A stretch of DNA of 21,774 nt, taken from the NCBI GenBank assembly GCA_001579985.1, contig LRSR01012026.1, forward strand, positions 1-21,774. Direction: 5' to 3'. Shown here in pieces: positions 1 through 9,005 of the stretch. The DNA comes from Hypsibius dujardini (taxonomy: Eukaryota; Tardigrada; Eutardigrada; Parachela; Hypsibiidae). Made by a program: the position numbers and the translations under genes. The first letter of the stretch is position 1. Every line of letters begins with the position of its first letter. The notes beneath the pieces are model-generated. The model worked only from the letters and a program-made list of their open reading frames with translations. It had not been told where the DNA came from and made no database searches.

Positions 1-802
1 CTGTGCCTGTGCCTGTGTTTGTGTCTGTTCTGTATGTGTGTGTCTGTGTGTGTCTTTGTGTGAGCCTGTGGGAATTTATGAGAATCGTTCTTAAATTGTG
101 TTTCAACACAGGACGTCATTTGCATGCATGACTTCAAAAGTTCCGAAAATGAATGAGCACGCCTGCAGTATTCCCATGCATAGTAGCACTAACAGGCAAG
201 CTTTCACATTCAGTTCTTATATTCCTGAATTCCTGAAATATCCTCGCAGAAAAATGAATGGAACTTGAAAATGGTCTTTAAATTATAGTACTATTAGACC
301 TTTAAAGGGCCCGAAAATAATTGAAAAAAATTCCAAAATTTGAAATGGTCACAACTCCGAAATTTACTTAAGCAACCGTTCTAATTTTTCCCTTTTCGTT
401 GGCTAGCGGGAATATGAGCATCCCACGACAGGTCTTCGTGTATGCGTATCGTAATAAAGTGTTTGTTTAACGTCTCCGCGTAGCGCCTTTTGACCGTTCA
501 GTAGGGCCTATTTTCGGCTCTTTAAATATCGTTGTGTGGTTAACAAGGTGTATCGAGGAGTTAAAACTGCGTCTTTGCATGTGTGCCGCCACACCGCAAG
601 ATTGCTGAAGGATCTCTCAAAACATTCCTCGCTCGCGCTGGTATGCCGTCGAAAACGATTGGTTCAATGGATGCGTTCACAGAATCTTTAAACAAAAATC
701 TCGTATTCCCACGATCGAAAGACGACAAGGACGGATCGGAGCAAGAGATCGGTAGATCGCCGTATGTGCAGACAGATTGTAGTCGGACAGAAAATTAGAA
801 AG
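1..802. other. Non-genic left edge
   Basis: The first 60 bases are a degenerate TGTGCC/TGTCTG repeat. The rest is AT-rich, with an AATAAA near 454. The 71-codon frame at 583-798 encodes an Arg/Lys/Ser-rich peptide matching no family I know, and it runs into the GACA array. I see no supported gene. Confidence 0.5.
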
Positions 803-864
803 TCAGTCAGACAGACAGACAGGCATACAGACAAACAGATAGAGAGGCAGGCAGACAGACAGAT

Positions 865-897
<33 letters not shown>

Positions 898-1075
898 AGC
901 AGACAGAAAGACAGGCAGGCAGACAGAAAGACAGCAGGCAGACAGACAGACAGGCAGACAGACAGACAGGCAGACAGGCAGACAGACAGACAGGCAGACA
1001 GACAGACAGACAGGCAGACAGGCAGACAAGCAGACAGGCAGACAAGACAGTTAGGCAGACAAACAGACAAATAAA
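803..1075. repeat. GACA tetranucleotide microsatellite (imperfect)
   Basis: About 270 bp of (GACA)n with frequent GGCA, AACA and GATA variants. All six frames are open in places because the unit contains no stop, which creates spurious Gln/Thr/Asp/Arg-rich and Cys/Leu/Ser/Val-rich ORFs. These are not genes. Confidence 0.95.
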
Positions 1076-1487
1076 GACTCACAGCTAAACAAGTGGACCA
1101 AGGCAAACACAGACTATAAGAAAGTCGGTCGCGAGGACAAATTATAGCCAGCACTCAAAATCATTAACGCAAAAACTATCAGAAAGGTAATTTTAGCAAC
1201 GCCCACTTTTGCACGGTTGCGTATTCGGTTACTCCGGCCCGCCTTTCTAATGACACCACTTTCCGGCAGTGAGGCAAGCACGATTACAGACCTCACCGTC
1301 AGCTGCGCAGTGTCCTCCACATATCTATCCGTCCCCATCCGTCCTCTGTCCACATCTCGAGAGATATGCCGTGTCTGTAATTGAATATGTTATTGAATTC
1401 TTTCAACAACGACAGCAGCAGCGTCCCGTCCGTCCGTCTCTGTTGCCGTTTGCTACTCCGGTGCATTTCTGCTTTATGAAACACGAA

Positions 1488-1512
1488 ACACACACACACA
1501 CACACACACACA
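1488..1512. repeat. CA dinucleotide repeat
   Basis: A perfect (CA)n run of about 12 units. Confidence 0.95.
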
Positions 1513-2897
1513 CGTCCCAATGTGTAAGCACATCCCAATTGAACTCACAAGGACCGATTGATTGGTCAGCGCCACAGCTTCGAAGCTTCCTCTCTCTCTT
1601 ACGTTGTGTTTTTGACCAAACGCCTTCAGTCTCCCTCCCTCCCTCCCTCAGTCACTGCTGCTCATACCCTGAATGCATTCCCGTGATTGTACGAGTGCTG
1701 GTAGACTACTCGTTGTGTGTTTGTCTGCACCGGCTACTGAACTCCTCTTCACAGCCTTCTCTCTCCATCTCTCTGTCTCTCTGTCTTCTTCAAGTACACG
1801 AATTTGCTCGAGTTGTCGCACGTATTCCGCGACCAATCTCTCACATACACACATGCTGGACCGCTTTTCCCAACCCCGCGCGCGTCTATACATCCACGTG
1901 TGTTGGTGTTGTGGTTTCCAATCTCGCTTCAGCGTGTCCTCCGTGATTAATGCTAACTGCTGGCATATTTTTCCACGCGAGGGAAAGAGGGGAAACATAT
2001 TTTTCCGGGCGGCGGTGATAAGTTGATGACGTCTTATTTCTGTGTATCTGGGTGTCTGTCAATTCCGTCTCTCAAGGCAGCTTTCTTGCCGATTGGCTTT
2101 GCTTCGCCATGTGGCCGGCTGTATCGCCGTCGCCTTGTCGACCATAACAACCCTCGACCACGGAGGGTGTAGGGTACTACCGCATACTACATTCCGCAAA
2201 TCTAGTTCCCACGTGTGTCTAGCAAGACATTTTACGCGGACGTGCCTGGACGACTTTATATAATTATCTCTCGATCCTCGTGGGTTTGTGGACGGTTTTG
2301 GTTCGGTGGAAGATATATCCGCTCACGTGTGTGTGTCTGTACTGGACACTTGTCTCTACTGTGTCTGTACACCACTCCTGGACAGTCTGGACTATATATT
2401 GGCTAATTGGAAAGTAGGCCAAGAGGAAATTACAGTTTGCCGGGTGTGTACTTCAGCAATCTCGAGAACCGGATCTCTCTTGGGATATTATCTTGTCGAT
2501 TAAAAGCAGCGGATATACGAAAATGCGGGATGTTTTTATGTGCCTCGGACCGTCTAATCCGTCCAAGACGTGGGGTAAGAGTAAGACACGGCTGACGCGC
2601 GAAGTTGTTGGCCTTTAAGATTACTGCTCACGCATGTGTCTGAAAGACTTTCAATGAACTGCCTGTCTGTTTATCCGCTTGTCTGTTTTATCTGATTGTC
2701 TATGGTTATATGTCTGAATAGCAGTCTATCTGTCTGGGTCAATGTCTATGACCACCAACGTAGTTGCCTGTCTGTGATTCCTTGCTTCTTGTCTGCCTGT
2801 CGAAGTTAATTTCGTTGCCTGAAAGGACTAATCCATCTTGTCTGAATTTGTACGTCGAAGTCTGCTCACGACTTTGTTTGTCTATGGTATGAACAGC

Positions 2898-3052
2898 CAG
2901 ATGTCTGTGATTTGTTCTCTCCTGCCTGCATGTCTGCATTGCTTCCTGTTGTCTGAGAGTACCTTTTCCGCCTTAAATTCTCCCTTCGCCTCAGTCTACA
3001 TGTCTGTTTGTCTGTCTACGATCAGAATGGACAGATGTCTGTGATTTGTTCT
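2898..3052. repeat. 21-bp perfect direct repeat, 134 bp apart
   Basis: The 21 bases at 2898-2918 (starting CAGATGTCTGTG, ending TTTGTTCT) recur exactly at 3032-3052. Both lie in CTGT-rich sequence and are followed by similar CTGCCTG text. They may be remnants of a longer diverged tandem unit. Confidence 0.75.
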
Positions 3053-3799
3053 GCCTGTCTACCTGGTATTTCTTCCTATGTGACTGCACGTCTAATTGTG
3101 GAATGACCCTGGCTTGTCTGAACTCCTCATTCGCAATACGTTTTTGCACTTAGTTTTCTCAAATAACAGCCGGATGGTTTCTCCTCCGTCTAGACATGCT
3201 CTCGGGGTTTGTTATTCGTGGGGGGGGGGAGTCGGTTGTGCCTGGAATATATATTTTCGTATTGTACCACTTTGTGGCGGTTTGACAATATTGACTCAGG
3301 GTTTGATGGCTCGAATTCTGCCCAGCACCCTATTCCGATCTGCATAAAATGAAATCGAGTCTTTAGCCTAGTATTTCAGTCGATTACACTCCCTGTCGTC
3401 TTGCCACGACCACAACCGCCCATGCATCATGCAATGCAACCAGAGATGTGCAGCAAATCCTGCCGGGAAAATATTGACCGCAGGATATGTGACTTGAATA
3501 CGGGGAATGAGGCCAAATATGCATGCATTCATGAGCAGACCCAGAAATTTAATTAGCCATCTCCCCGATCGCGGGAATGCCCTCAACCACCCCCAACAAG
3601 TCTATTCCCCTGTGAATTCTTTGAAAAAAATTAACTGGCAATAACGGATTTCGAACAATTGACGGCAATCGTTTTGACCTAATTTTGTTATGTCGAACCA
3701 CGCCTATTGATATCAATATCCCATTCAGCTTACTAATAAATAAGAAATTGTAGTCTAATTTGTCTGCCTACGTGTGGTTTGATTATCGAAATTCGCATT

Positions 3800-3815
3800 T
3801 GTCTGTTTGCCTGCC

Positions 3816-3846
<31 letters not shown>

Positions 3847-3955
3847 TTCTCTACCTGTCTGGCTGTTTGGTTGTCTGTTTGCCTGTTTATCGGTCTGTGT
3901 CTCTCAATCTGTCTGTCTGTGTCTGTTTTTCTGACTGGCTGTCTGCTTCTCGGTT
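3800..3955. repeat. CTGT tetranucleotide microsatellite
   Basis: (CTGT)n with a pure core at about 3814-3846 and degenerate flanks to 3955. On the + strand it is in the orientation opposite to the 803-1075 array. Confidence 0.95.
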
Positions 3956-5245
3956 AACTTGCTGGCCTATCAGACTGACCGTCTCTCTCTCTTGCTTGGT
4001 ATGTGGTGCATGTCAGGCATATCTGTCTTTCGAGTCCTTGCCCCCTATTCTGTTTTTTTTCTGGAGTAACAATCTGACGTCTGAATGGGCCGCAATCCAG
4101 GGTCCTTGTTTGCGTGCTTGAATGGTTCGTCACACATCTGTCGGAGACTCCTGTTCTGCCTGCCACATGACTGACTGACAGACGCCTCGTAAAATGCGTC
4201 GCGCGCGCTCTTGCGGGACGTGTTCGCTTATGGCTTTCTCTTTTGTCATGCATGCATGAGCAGATCAATCAAGTCGCCACAGCGCTTTTTTTCGCTCCGT
4301 CCGTTCCTTCCTCCATTTCTCCCCCGGAAAGTGCCGAGTCTTTGGTATGTTTTTTTGTTAAGCTCGGTCAGAAAAACATAAATGATGATGACAACGGAAC
4401 ACACAGACACACAGACATACAGAGACACACACACAGACACACAAGTGGCCAACCGTGAGTGGACACACCGCGCTCTGTAATTGAAGTGCGTCGATCGCAA
4501 CGACGAAAAAAGCTCTGAAAAAGACCACTCGATCGCAGAATCAGAGCTTGCCTGTGTCTCCGCTTGTGTCTGTGTATGCTTAAGTGTCTGTCTGAGAGTG
4601 TTGATTTACGAGTTTGTGCAAATTATCTCGCACCATTTCCTGTGTGGACATTATATTTGTCTCTGGGTTGGAAAATTATTAACTGGCCGGTCTCTCGGTC
4701 CTCATCCTCCTCATCATCATCTTCAAACTCTTTACCGCCTCGAGGCGGCGTTTGTGAAAATTATGCGAGAGGGGAGATGATGTGGCCAACTGGGTGTGCT
4801 TTCCGTCTCTAACCAAGATTGGTCTTGTCCTAACTAAGCATATCAGAGAGGCAATCGTCGGCGCGCGACGAGATGGTCATTTGGAGGCCGGGGTCCGTTT
4901 ACGGTAATTTCTGGGAATATACTATAAAGTAAACGCATTTGATTGATTTGACCCGAATGTGGATGTCAAAATCTGAGACTGTGGGGAGGAGAACGGAGAG
5001 ACTAGACACCCGGTCGGTATCCGACAAAGTCGGCTGGAAATTGGAGCACAAAGGGCGACTACTTGTACTTTACGACTGTTGGGGGCGCGGTTGTTTTTTA
5101 TTATCTCGGGAGTGTTCGGTGGGGTCTATCGTTATGTCGCGTATAAAGAAGGGCGGGGAGATTAAATCGAAACCAGATGCCGTATTGACTTCCGAAGAAA
5201 TGGACAGAATTCCTGATTTTTGGGTAGGGCGTTGCGGGACGGATG
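3956..5245. other. Unassigned region, no recognised gene
   Basis: It contains an ACAC/AGAC repeat at about 4399-4444 and a TCATCCTCC/TCATCATC run near 4699-4722. A 105-codon frame at 4939-5256 has ordinary composition, but it runs into the next GACA array and matches no known family. The motif GCATGCATgaGCAG at about 4249-4262 resembles one at 3521-3538. Confidence 0.45.
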
Positions 5246-5254
5246 TGGACAGAT

Positions 5255-5289
<35 letters not shown>

Positions 5290-5412
5290 TAGACAGATAG
5301 ACAGACAGATAGACAAACAGACAGACAGACAGGCAGACAGACAGGCAGGCAGGCAGGCAGACAGACAGACAGACAGACAGACACAGATATAGGCAGGCAG
5401 GCAGATAGACCC
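5246..5412. repeat. GACA tetranucleotide microsatellite
   Basis: (GACA)n with GGCA, GATA and AACA interruptions. The many Cys/Leu/Ser/Val frames on the - strand here are repeat translations. Confidence 0.95.
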
Positions 5413-6476
5413 AAACACGGTGAGACAACAGGCAGACATTAGTCAGACTCGCACATCAGGGTTGTTAAGCCGGATAGTCTACTGACGTTCCAGAGTCTCT
5501 TTTTTCGCTTCATTTCTCAAAACCGATGACCGTAAGGAAGTCTAGTTTTTTTCCCCAACTCAGACTTCTCCTTGTCCATCCATGCAGATAATTGGATATG
5601 TTCCCCGCGATAAATGGACCTATACTCTCACTCCGGCAATTTCTGCATGCACTGTGCATACGACCCCACAGGCAATACCAGAATCCATAATTCCACTTAC
5701 GGTCTACAGCGTTGTTGCCGTTTGCATGCTTTCAAACAAGATTGGTGGCCGCTCGGAAAACCACATGGGAACGCATCGCAGCGATTTCCGTCGTCCAACA
5801 CAATTCACAGACACAACCCTCCCGCCTCCTACCCTCCCTCCCCCCGCGGAACAGAACCCCCTCCAAGAAAGCATTACGAGGCACGGACTTTTCTTCCCTT
5901 GGCATGCATAATCGGCAATTCAGACAACGAAGGAGAATGTCTGGGCGTGATCATAACTTTTGTGCGCCCAAACTGTTATTGACCGGTCTGCGCTGTGAAT
6001 GGATTGCTTGTGTCCTTTCAAGCTGACCATTAAATGACCAGTTGAAATGTGTTTCCATAATCGACCCCATCGAGGTTCTCTCGCGCGCCGCGGCGTTTTT
6101 AACTGCAGTGCAGACGAATATATCTATATATTTATATATCGGGGGTCTATAAAGCTGTCACTCCAGTTTTTCAGGCAGACCAGATTGATTGCAGACCGGC
6201 GGACACTGCGCGCAGACGAACGAAAGACGAAACGATCGCGTCGTCCATTTGACAAAACGATCGCGTCGTCCTTTCTTCTTTCGCGCACGACGCACAGCCT
6301 GTTTTCACCCGTAAATCGTCCGACATTTTTACTTGCTGATTAATGACTTTTTCCCCGGGAAATTAAACCCGTTATGTATAAAGTAGTGTGTCAGTATTAC
6401 CTCGGAAAAGTGGTTTTAGAAAAATATGTCTGAGTGAAACTGAAATATTACTCCAGTACGTGCATGTGGGCGGACC
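5413..6476. other. Unassigned region with direct repeat and TATA-like sequence
   Basis: No conserved coding pattern was found in the open frames at 5582-6343. A TATAAAG lies at 6148-6154 after a TATA-rich run (6118-6140). A 17-bp direct repeat around CGATCG lies at 6230-6271. A pyrimidine-rich CCTCCC stretch lies at about 5818-5846. Confidence 0.45.
6230..6271. repeat. Direct repeat AAACGATCGCGTCGTCC, two copies
   Basis: The 17-bp sequence ends at 6246 in the first copy and at 6271 in the second, so the repeat period is 25 bp. Each copy contains the CGATCG palindrome. The repeat is exact and lies about 80 nt downstream of the TATAAAG. Confidence 0.8.
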
Positions 6477-6591
6477 AAATTAAACTAAATCGAAAATAAA
6501 ACTTTTGTTAACTGATTTCTTGGCTTTCGTTTTTTTAGTTGAGTAAAAGACTGTTTAGTTGACCAATTTTTAGCTTTGGTCATTCCCGATA
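6477..6591. mobile_element. Possible decayed relative of the 7933-8141 MITE
   Basis: The stretch has the same texture as the right half of the 7933-8141 element. GTTTTTTTAGTTGAGTA here resembles GTTTTTTTAGCTTAGTA there, and both are followed by TTGACCA and a CATTCCC / CATCCC end. It appears to be a 3'-end fragment; no left terminus was found. Confidence 0.3.
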
Positions 6592-7344
6592 GGGCTGTGG
6601 GAGTCCAGTGAGATATCCTAAAGATGCGCCCTAAATTCGCCCTAAAATGCGTCCAATGTTCACTCGTTTTTCGTTGTCTTGTTAAAAAGTCCATTCAAAC
6701 AGTTCGGTCGTGTTAATGTTGTTTTTCCGTTAAGACGGATTGTGGCAGCAGGACTTTTTGACGTGTGTCTGTTGAGCTTAGTTAAGGTCCTTTGAGAGTG
6801 CTATGTACTGAGAGTACTATGTACTCTAGTAGACATGAGCCATCTCGGACAGACACCCTGTCATCAGGATGGTAGACATTTTTTGTGGGTTCAGCGGACC
6901 ATCGATTTTTCCACGGCAAAAACGTCGCGGTTGATGAATGCGAGAAATAACGAGCCTGTCCATACTGGGAGGGTTGTGATGGAAGATTATTAAGGATGAG
7001 CAAATTTGACATCTTTCTTTCTGCGTGTACAGAGTCTACATGTACTAGTAAGTCTTTGGAATCTGACTTTTGTGTGGAACGAGACGGTGGCGTGGAAAGT
7101 TCTCCGGGATATATAGGGCATGATTATCATACAGAACTTGGTCAAGCGATTAGTGCAGAGCAGATTTATTGACTGGGAATTTTCAACCGTAGTGATTATG
7201 GATTCGTTGCAGTTCGCAAGGGCAGTAAAGCATATTCTTCCGACCTTATTGCTTATTCAATGAAGGTTCATCGACATTTTTCTTGTTCGTTTTCAAATCA
7301 ACTCTCTTCATCTGTTTGTTTGCTTGCGCATTTGCCTGCGCATT
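6592..7344. other. Unassigned region, nothing recognised
   Basis: Mixed-composition DNA. A near-duplicate of GAGAGTGCTATGTACT / GAGAGTACTATGTACT lies at about 6792-6824. No supported coding exon, RNA gene or further repeat was found. Confidence 0.4.
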
Positions 7345-7352
7345 TGTCTGCC

Positions 7353-7397
<45 letters not shown>
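7345..7397. repeat. CTGT tetranucleotide microsatellite
   Basis: About 12 nearly perfect CTGT units, preceded by a TTTGCCTGCGCA / TTTGTCTGCC lead-in. Confidence 0.95.
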
Positions 7398-7398
<1 letters not shown>

Positions 7399-7932
7399 GG
7401 CTTTCTCTAGGCTTTCCGACTGACCATTGCTAATTGTGATTAGATTTTATTTTTAATTTGGAGCCTCGCCGCGCTGTGTGCCGTTCCTTCTTTCGTGCCC
7501 CGGAAATCGACTTTAAAGCCGCTATAACTCAGCGGCATTATTATGCTTTCAAAGACTTTTAACGATGGCCATTTCGATTTTGCAACGGAGAAAACGCGAC
7601 GACGCGGAACCAATATCCAAGTCGGGCAGCGCCACTTGATTGATCAGACGAAAGAGCGGCATCTGCCGAATATCGATCGTTATTACAAAGTACAGATTAG
7701 TCGTCGTGCGCTGCGCGACAGATGCAAACAAAACATGACTGGACAGACGGATAGACATTGTTTTGCAACAAAGCTTTACCGCGTTTCGCAAAAATCGTTA
7801 ACGTCTTCTTCAATCAAAGTGATGGTCTCTTCGTAATTGAATGTTTTGTGTACTGCGCAATTGAGAGATCTTCTTATAAACAACGAATCGATCACTGATT
7901 CATTCCGTCTAGTCATCCCGATTGGTCATCCA
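7398..7932. other. Unassigned region with a 97-codon frame of unknown status
   Basis: A frame at 7543-7836 (starting MLSKTFNDGHFD) is Arg/Lys-rich and matches no family I know. It lacks a clear promoter or conserved motif, and I treat it as unsupported. The rest shows nothing. Confidence 0.3.
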
Positions 7933-7942
7933 CAGGGATGAC
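7925..7942. repeat. Small perfect hairpin at the MITE left edge
   Basis: GTCATCC and GGATGAC pair perfectly across a short loop of about 4 nt. Part of the left arm lies outside the proposed element, so two element ends may abut here. Confidence 0.5.
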
Positions 7943-8141
7943 ACATACAAAAATATATAATTAGTCAACTACTTTTTAGTGAACTAAAAATGTTCATTTA
8001 TTAAAGATTTTAATTTAGTTTTTGACTACTTTTAGTTGTTTTTCAATCAAATAACAAATTAAAACCAAAAAGTTATTCCCTAAGCGTTATAGTTTCGTTT
8101 TAACTTAGTTTTTTTAGCTTAGTATAGGTTGACCATCCCTA
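7933..8141. mobile_element. Candidate hAT-like MITE, about 209 bp
   Basis: The left end reads CAGGGATGACACAT, and the right end on the opposite strand reads TAGGGATGGTCAAC. These are imperfect terminal inverted repeats of the CAGGGATG / TTGACCATCCC type seen in hAT elements. The interior is AT-rich with many ACTAAA / TTTAGT motifs and no ORF. The 8-bp flanks GTCATCCA and GTCAGGTA match at 5 of 8 positions, which could be a decayed target duplication. The hAT assignment is inference from the ends only. Confidence 0.45.
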
Positions 8142-8820
8142 GTCAGGTATAGGCATTGAATCACATCACCGTGGGCATTGACTGTTGCTCGCATCGCGTG
8201 TTTACAAACAAAAGAAGTTGGTTGCTAATTTTCGGATCACGGATTGCAGTAGAAATCAACCGTTTTGCTTGCTGCGCCCATTGCAAAAAGACACTTGATT
8301 TCTACATTAACGCATATTGCTATCTGTATATAATAATCTGTCAAGCATTGGTCCCTGGGCGATAATGCTGACCGTGAGATTTGCTGTCCGCGCGTTTTTT
8401 CCCGCTGCTTATTTCTTCTTCACTTCTCGTTGCCGAAATCCGACGACTCTTTCCGACTACGTCAGCTTTTTTCATTCAATCAAAAAACGAAAAACTAGTT
8501 TGTCTGTGTGTCTGTCTGTGTGTCTGTCTGTGTGTAAAGCCATTTCGATTGTCCAATCTGGCAGCTTAATCGCACTTGACGGAAGACCCTCACACACGCA
8601 CGCGAAGCAAAATCTCACCGCGAAACGAACGAATGCGAGAGGAGAAATGTCAGATTTCGAGAGCTCGGGGTGTGTGTGAAGGTGATGCGAGAGGACCAGC
8701 AGGCAAGGCAATCGGTCAGTGTTGTGTTTGTGTGTGACTGCTGCGTGACTTGTCTGTTGGTTTTGCCTGCTGCACTTTTCTTGCCTGCACTAAAACCACC
8801 AGCAAAAAACTGACCTAATT
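8142..8820. other. Region upstream of srGAP, likely promoter or 5' UTR area
   Basis: It contains a TGTCTGTG repeat at about 8499-8534. CpG-richer sequence at 8590-8660 (CACGCACGCGAAG, CCGCGAAACGAACG) could mark a promoter. A short frame at 8647 (MSDFESSG) might be an alternative first exon but gives weaker splice logic than the 8966 start. No other gene was seen. Confidence 0.35.
8499..8534. repeat. TGTCTGTG repeat
   Basis: A short array of TGTCTGTG/TGTCTGTC units, the same sequence family as the CTGT arrays. Confidence 0.9.
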
Positions 8821-8827
8821 TCCACGC

Positions 8828-8914
8828 ATGGCTTCCGACCTGCTGTCGAGAGTGATTTTTTCACGCTGCTACTCCAACCTGTCTGATGGTCCGGTGGATG
8901 ATCTGGTGCTCTGA
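8828..8914 (+). other. Upstream ORF (28 codons) in presumed srGAP 5' UTR
   Basis: An ATG at 8828 opens a 28-codon frame starting MASDLLSRV and ending in TGA at 8912-8914, 51 nt before the proposed srGAP start and in the same frame. The peptide matches no family I know. If this stretch is in the mature mRNA it could reduce translation of the main ORF. Its ATG has a weak context (C at -3, G at +4). It could also be part of an alternative 5' exon. Confidence 0.35.
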
Positions 8915-8965
8915 ATTACCGGTGCTTCAGGTGGTCTCGTTGAAATCTATCTTTTTTTGCGCGTC

Positions 8966-9005
8966 ATGGGAAACCAATTGTCCAGCGATTCGGCACAGGC
9001 TTCAG
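8966..9005 (+). other. srGAP: srGAP first coding exon with myristoylation-like start
   Basis: The ATG at 8966 has G at -3 and G at +4, and follows an in-frame TGA at 8912-8914 with no other ATG between. The exon encodes MGNQLSSDSAQAS plus one base and ends at CAG|GTGTGC. The leftover G joins AT at 9199 to give Asp, leading straight into the F-BAR start (IRLQLDRQL). The start MGNQLS fits the N-myristoylation pattern M-G-x-x-x-S/T. Another 5' exon could exist, so this start is likely but not proven. Confidence 0.65.

Larger units (their letters stand above)
1079..3798. other. Intergenic or unassigned region, no recognised gene
   Basis: It holds the CA repeat, a CCCT run at about 1629-1648 and CT-rich stretches at 1590-1800. 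From about 2640 to 3065 there is a degenerate CTGT-rich segment with a 21-bp direct repeat. Open frames such as 1269-1946 are Ser/Pro/Cys/Leu-rich, follow the repeats and match no family. A run of nine G lies near 3221-3229. Confidence 0.5.

Noticed and set aside
688-1154. Several long Cys/Leu/Ser/Val-rich or Gln/Thr/Asp/Arg-rich frames
   Set aside because: They are translations of the GACA/CTGT unit, which contains no stop codon, in every frame. There is no non-repetitive coding core.
1269-1946. 225-codon open frame on the + strand
   Set aside because: It spans CA, CCCT and CT-rich tracts, is Ser/Pro/Cys-biased, and has no recognisable domain or conserved motif.
4939-5256. 105-codon frame with fairly balanced composition
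   Set aside because: No family match, no splice or promoter support, and it ends at the start of a GACA array.
5246-5412. CRISPR-like regular repeats
   Set aside because: The unit is 4 bp with no unique spacers; this is an ordinary microsatellite in a eukaryotic genome.
7543-7836. 97-codon Arg/Lys-rich frame
   Set aside because: An overlapping 80-codon frame exists on the other strand, and neither shows conserved motifs. It is left as non-coding.
8647-8679. Alternative srGAP first exon starting MSDFESSG
   Set aside because: A phase-1 exit is possible only through a poor donor within GTGTGTGT. The 8966 exon fits better.
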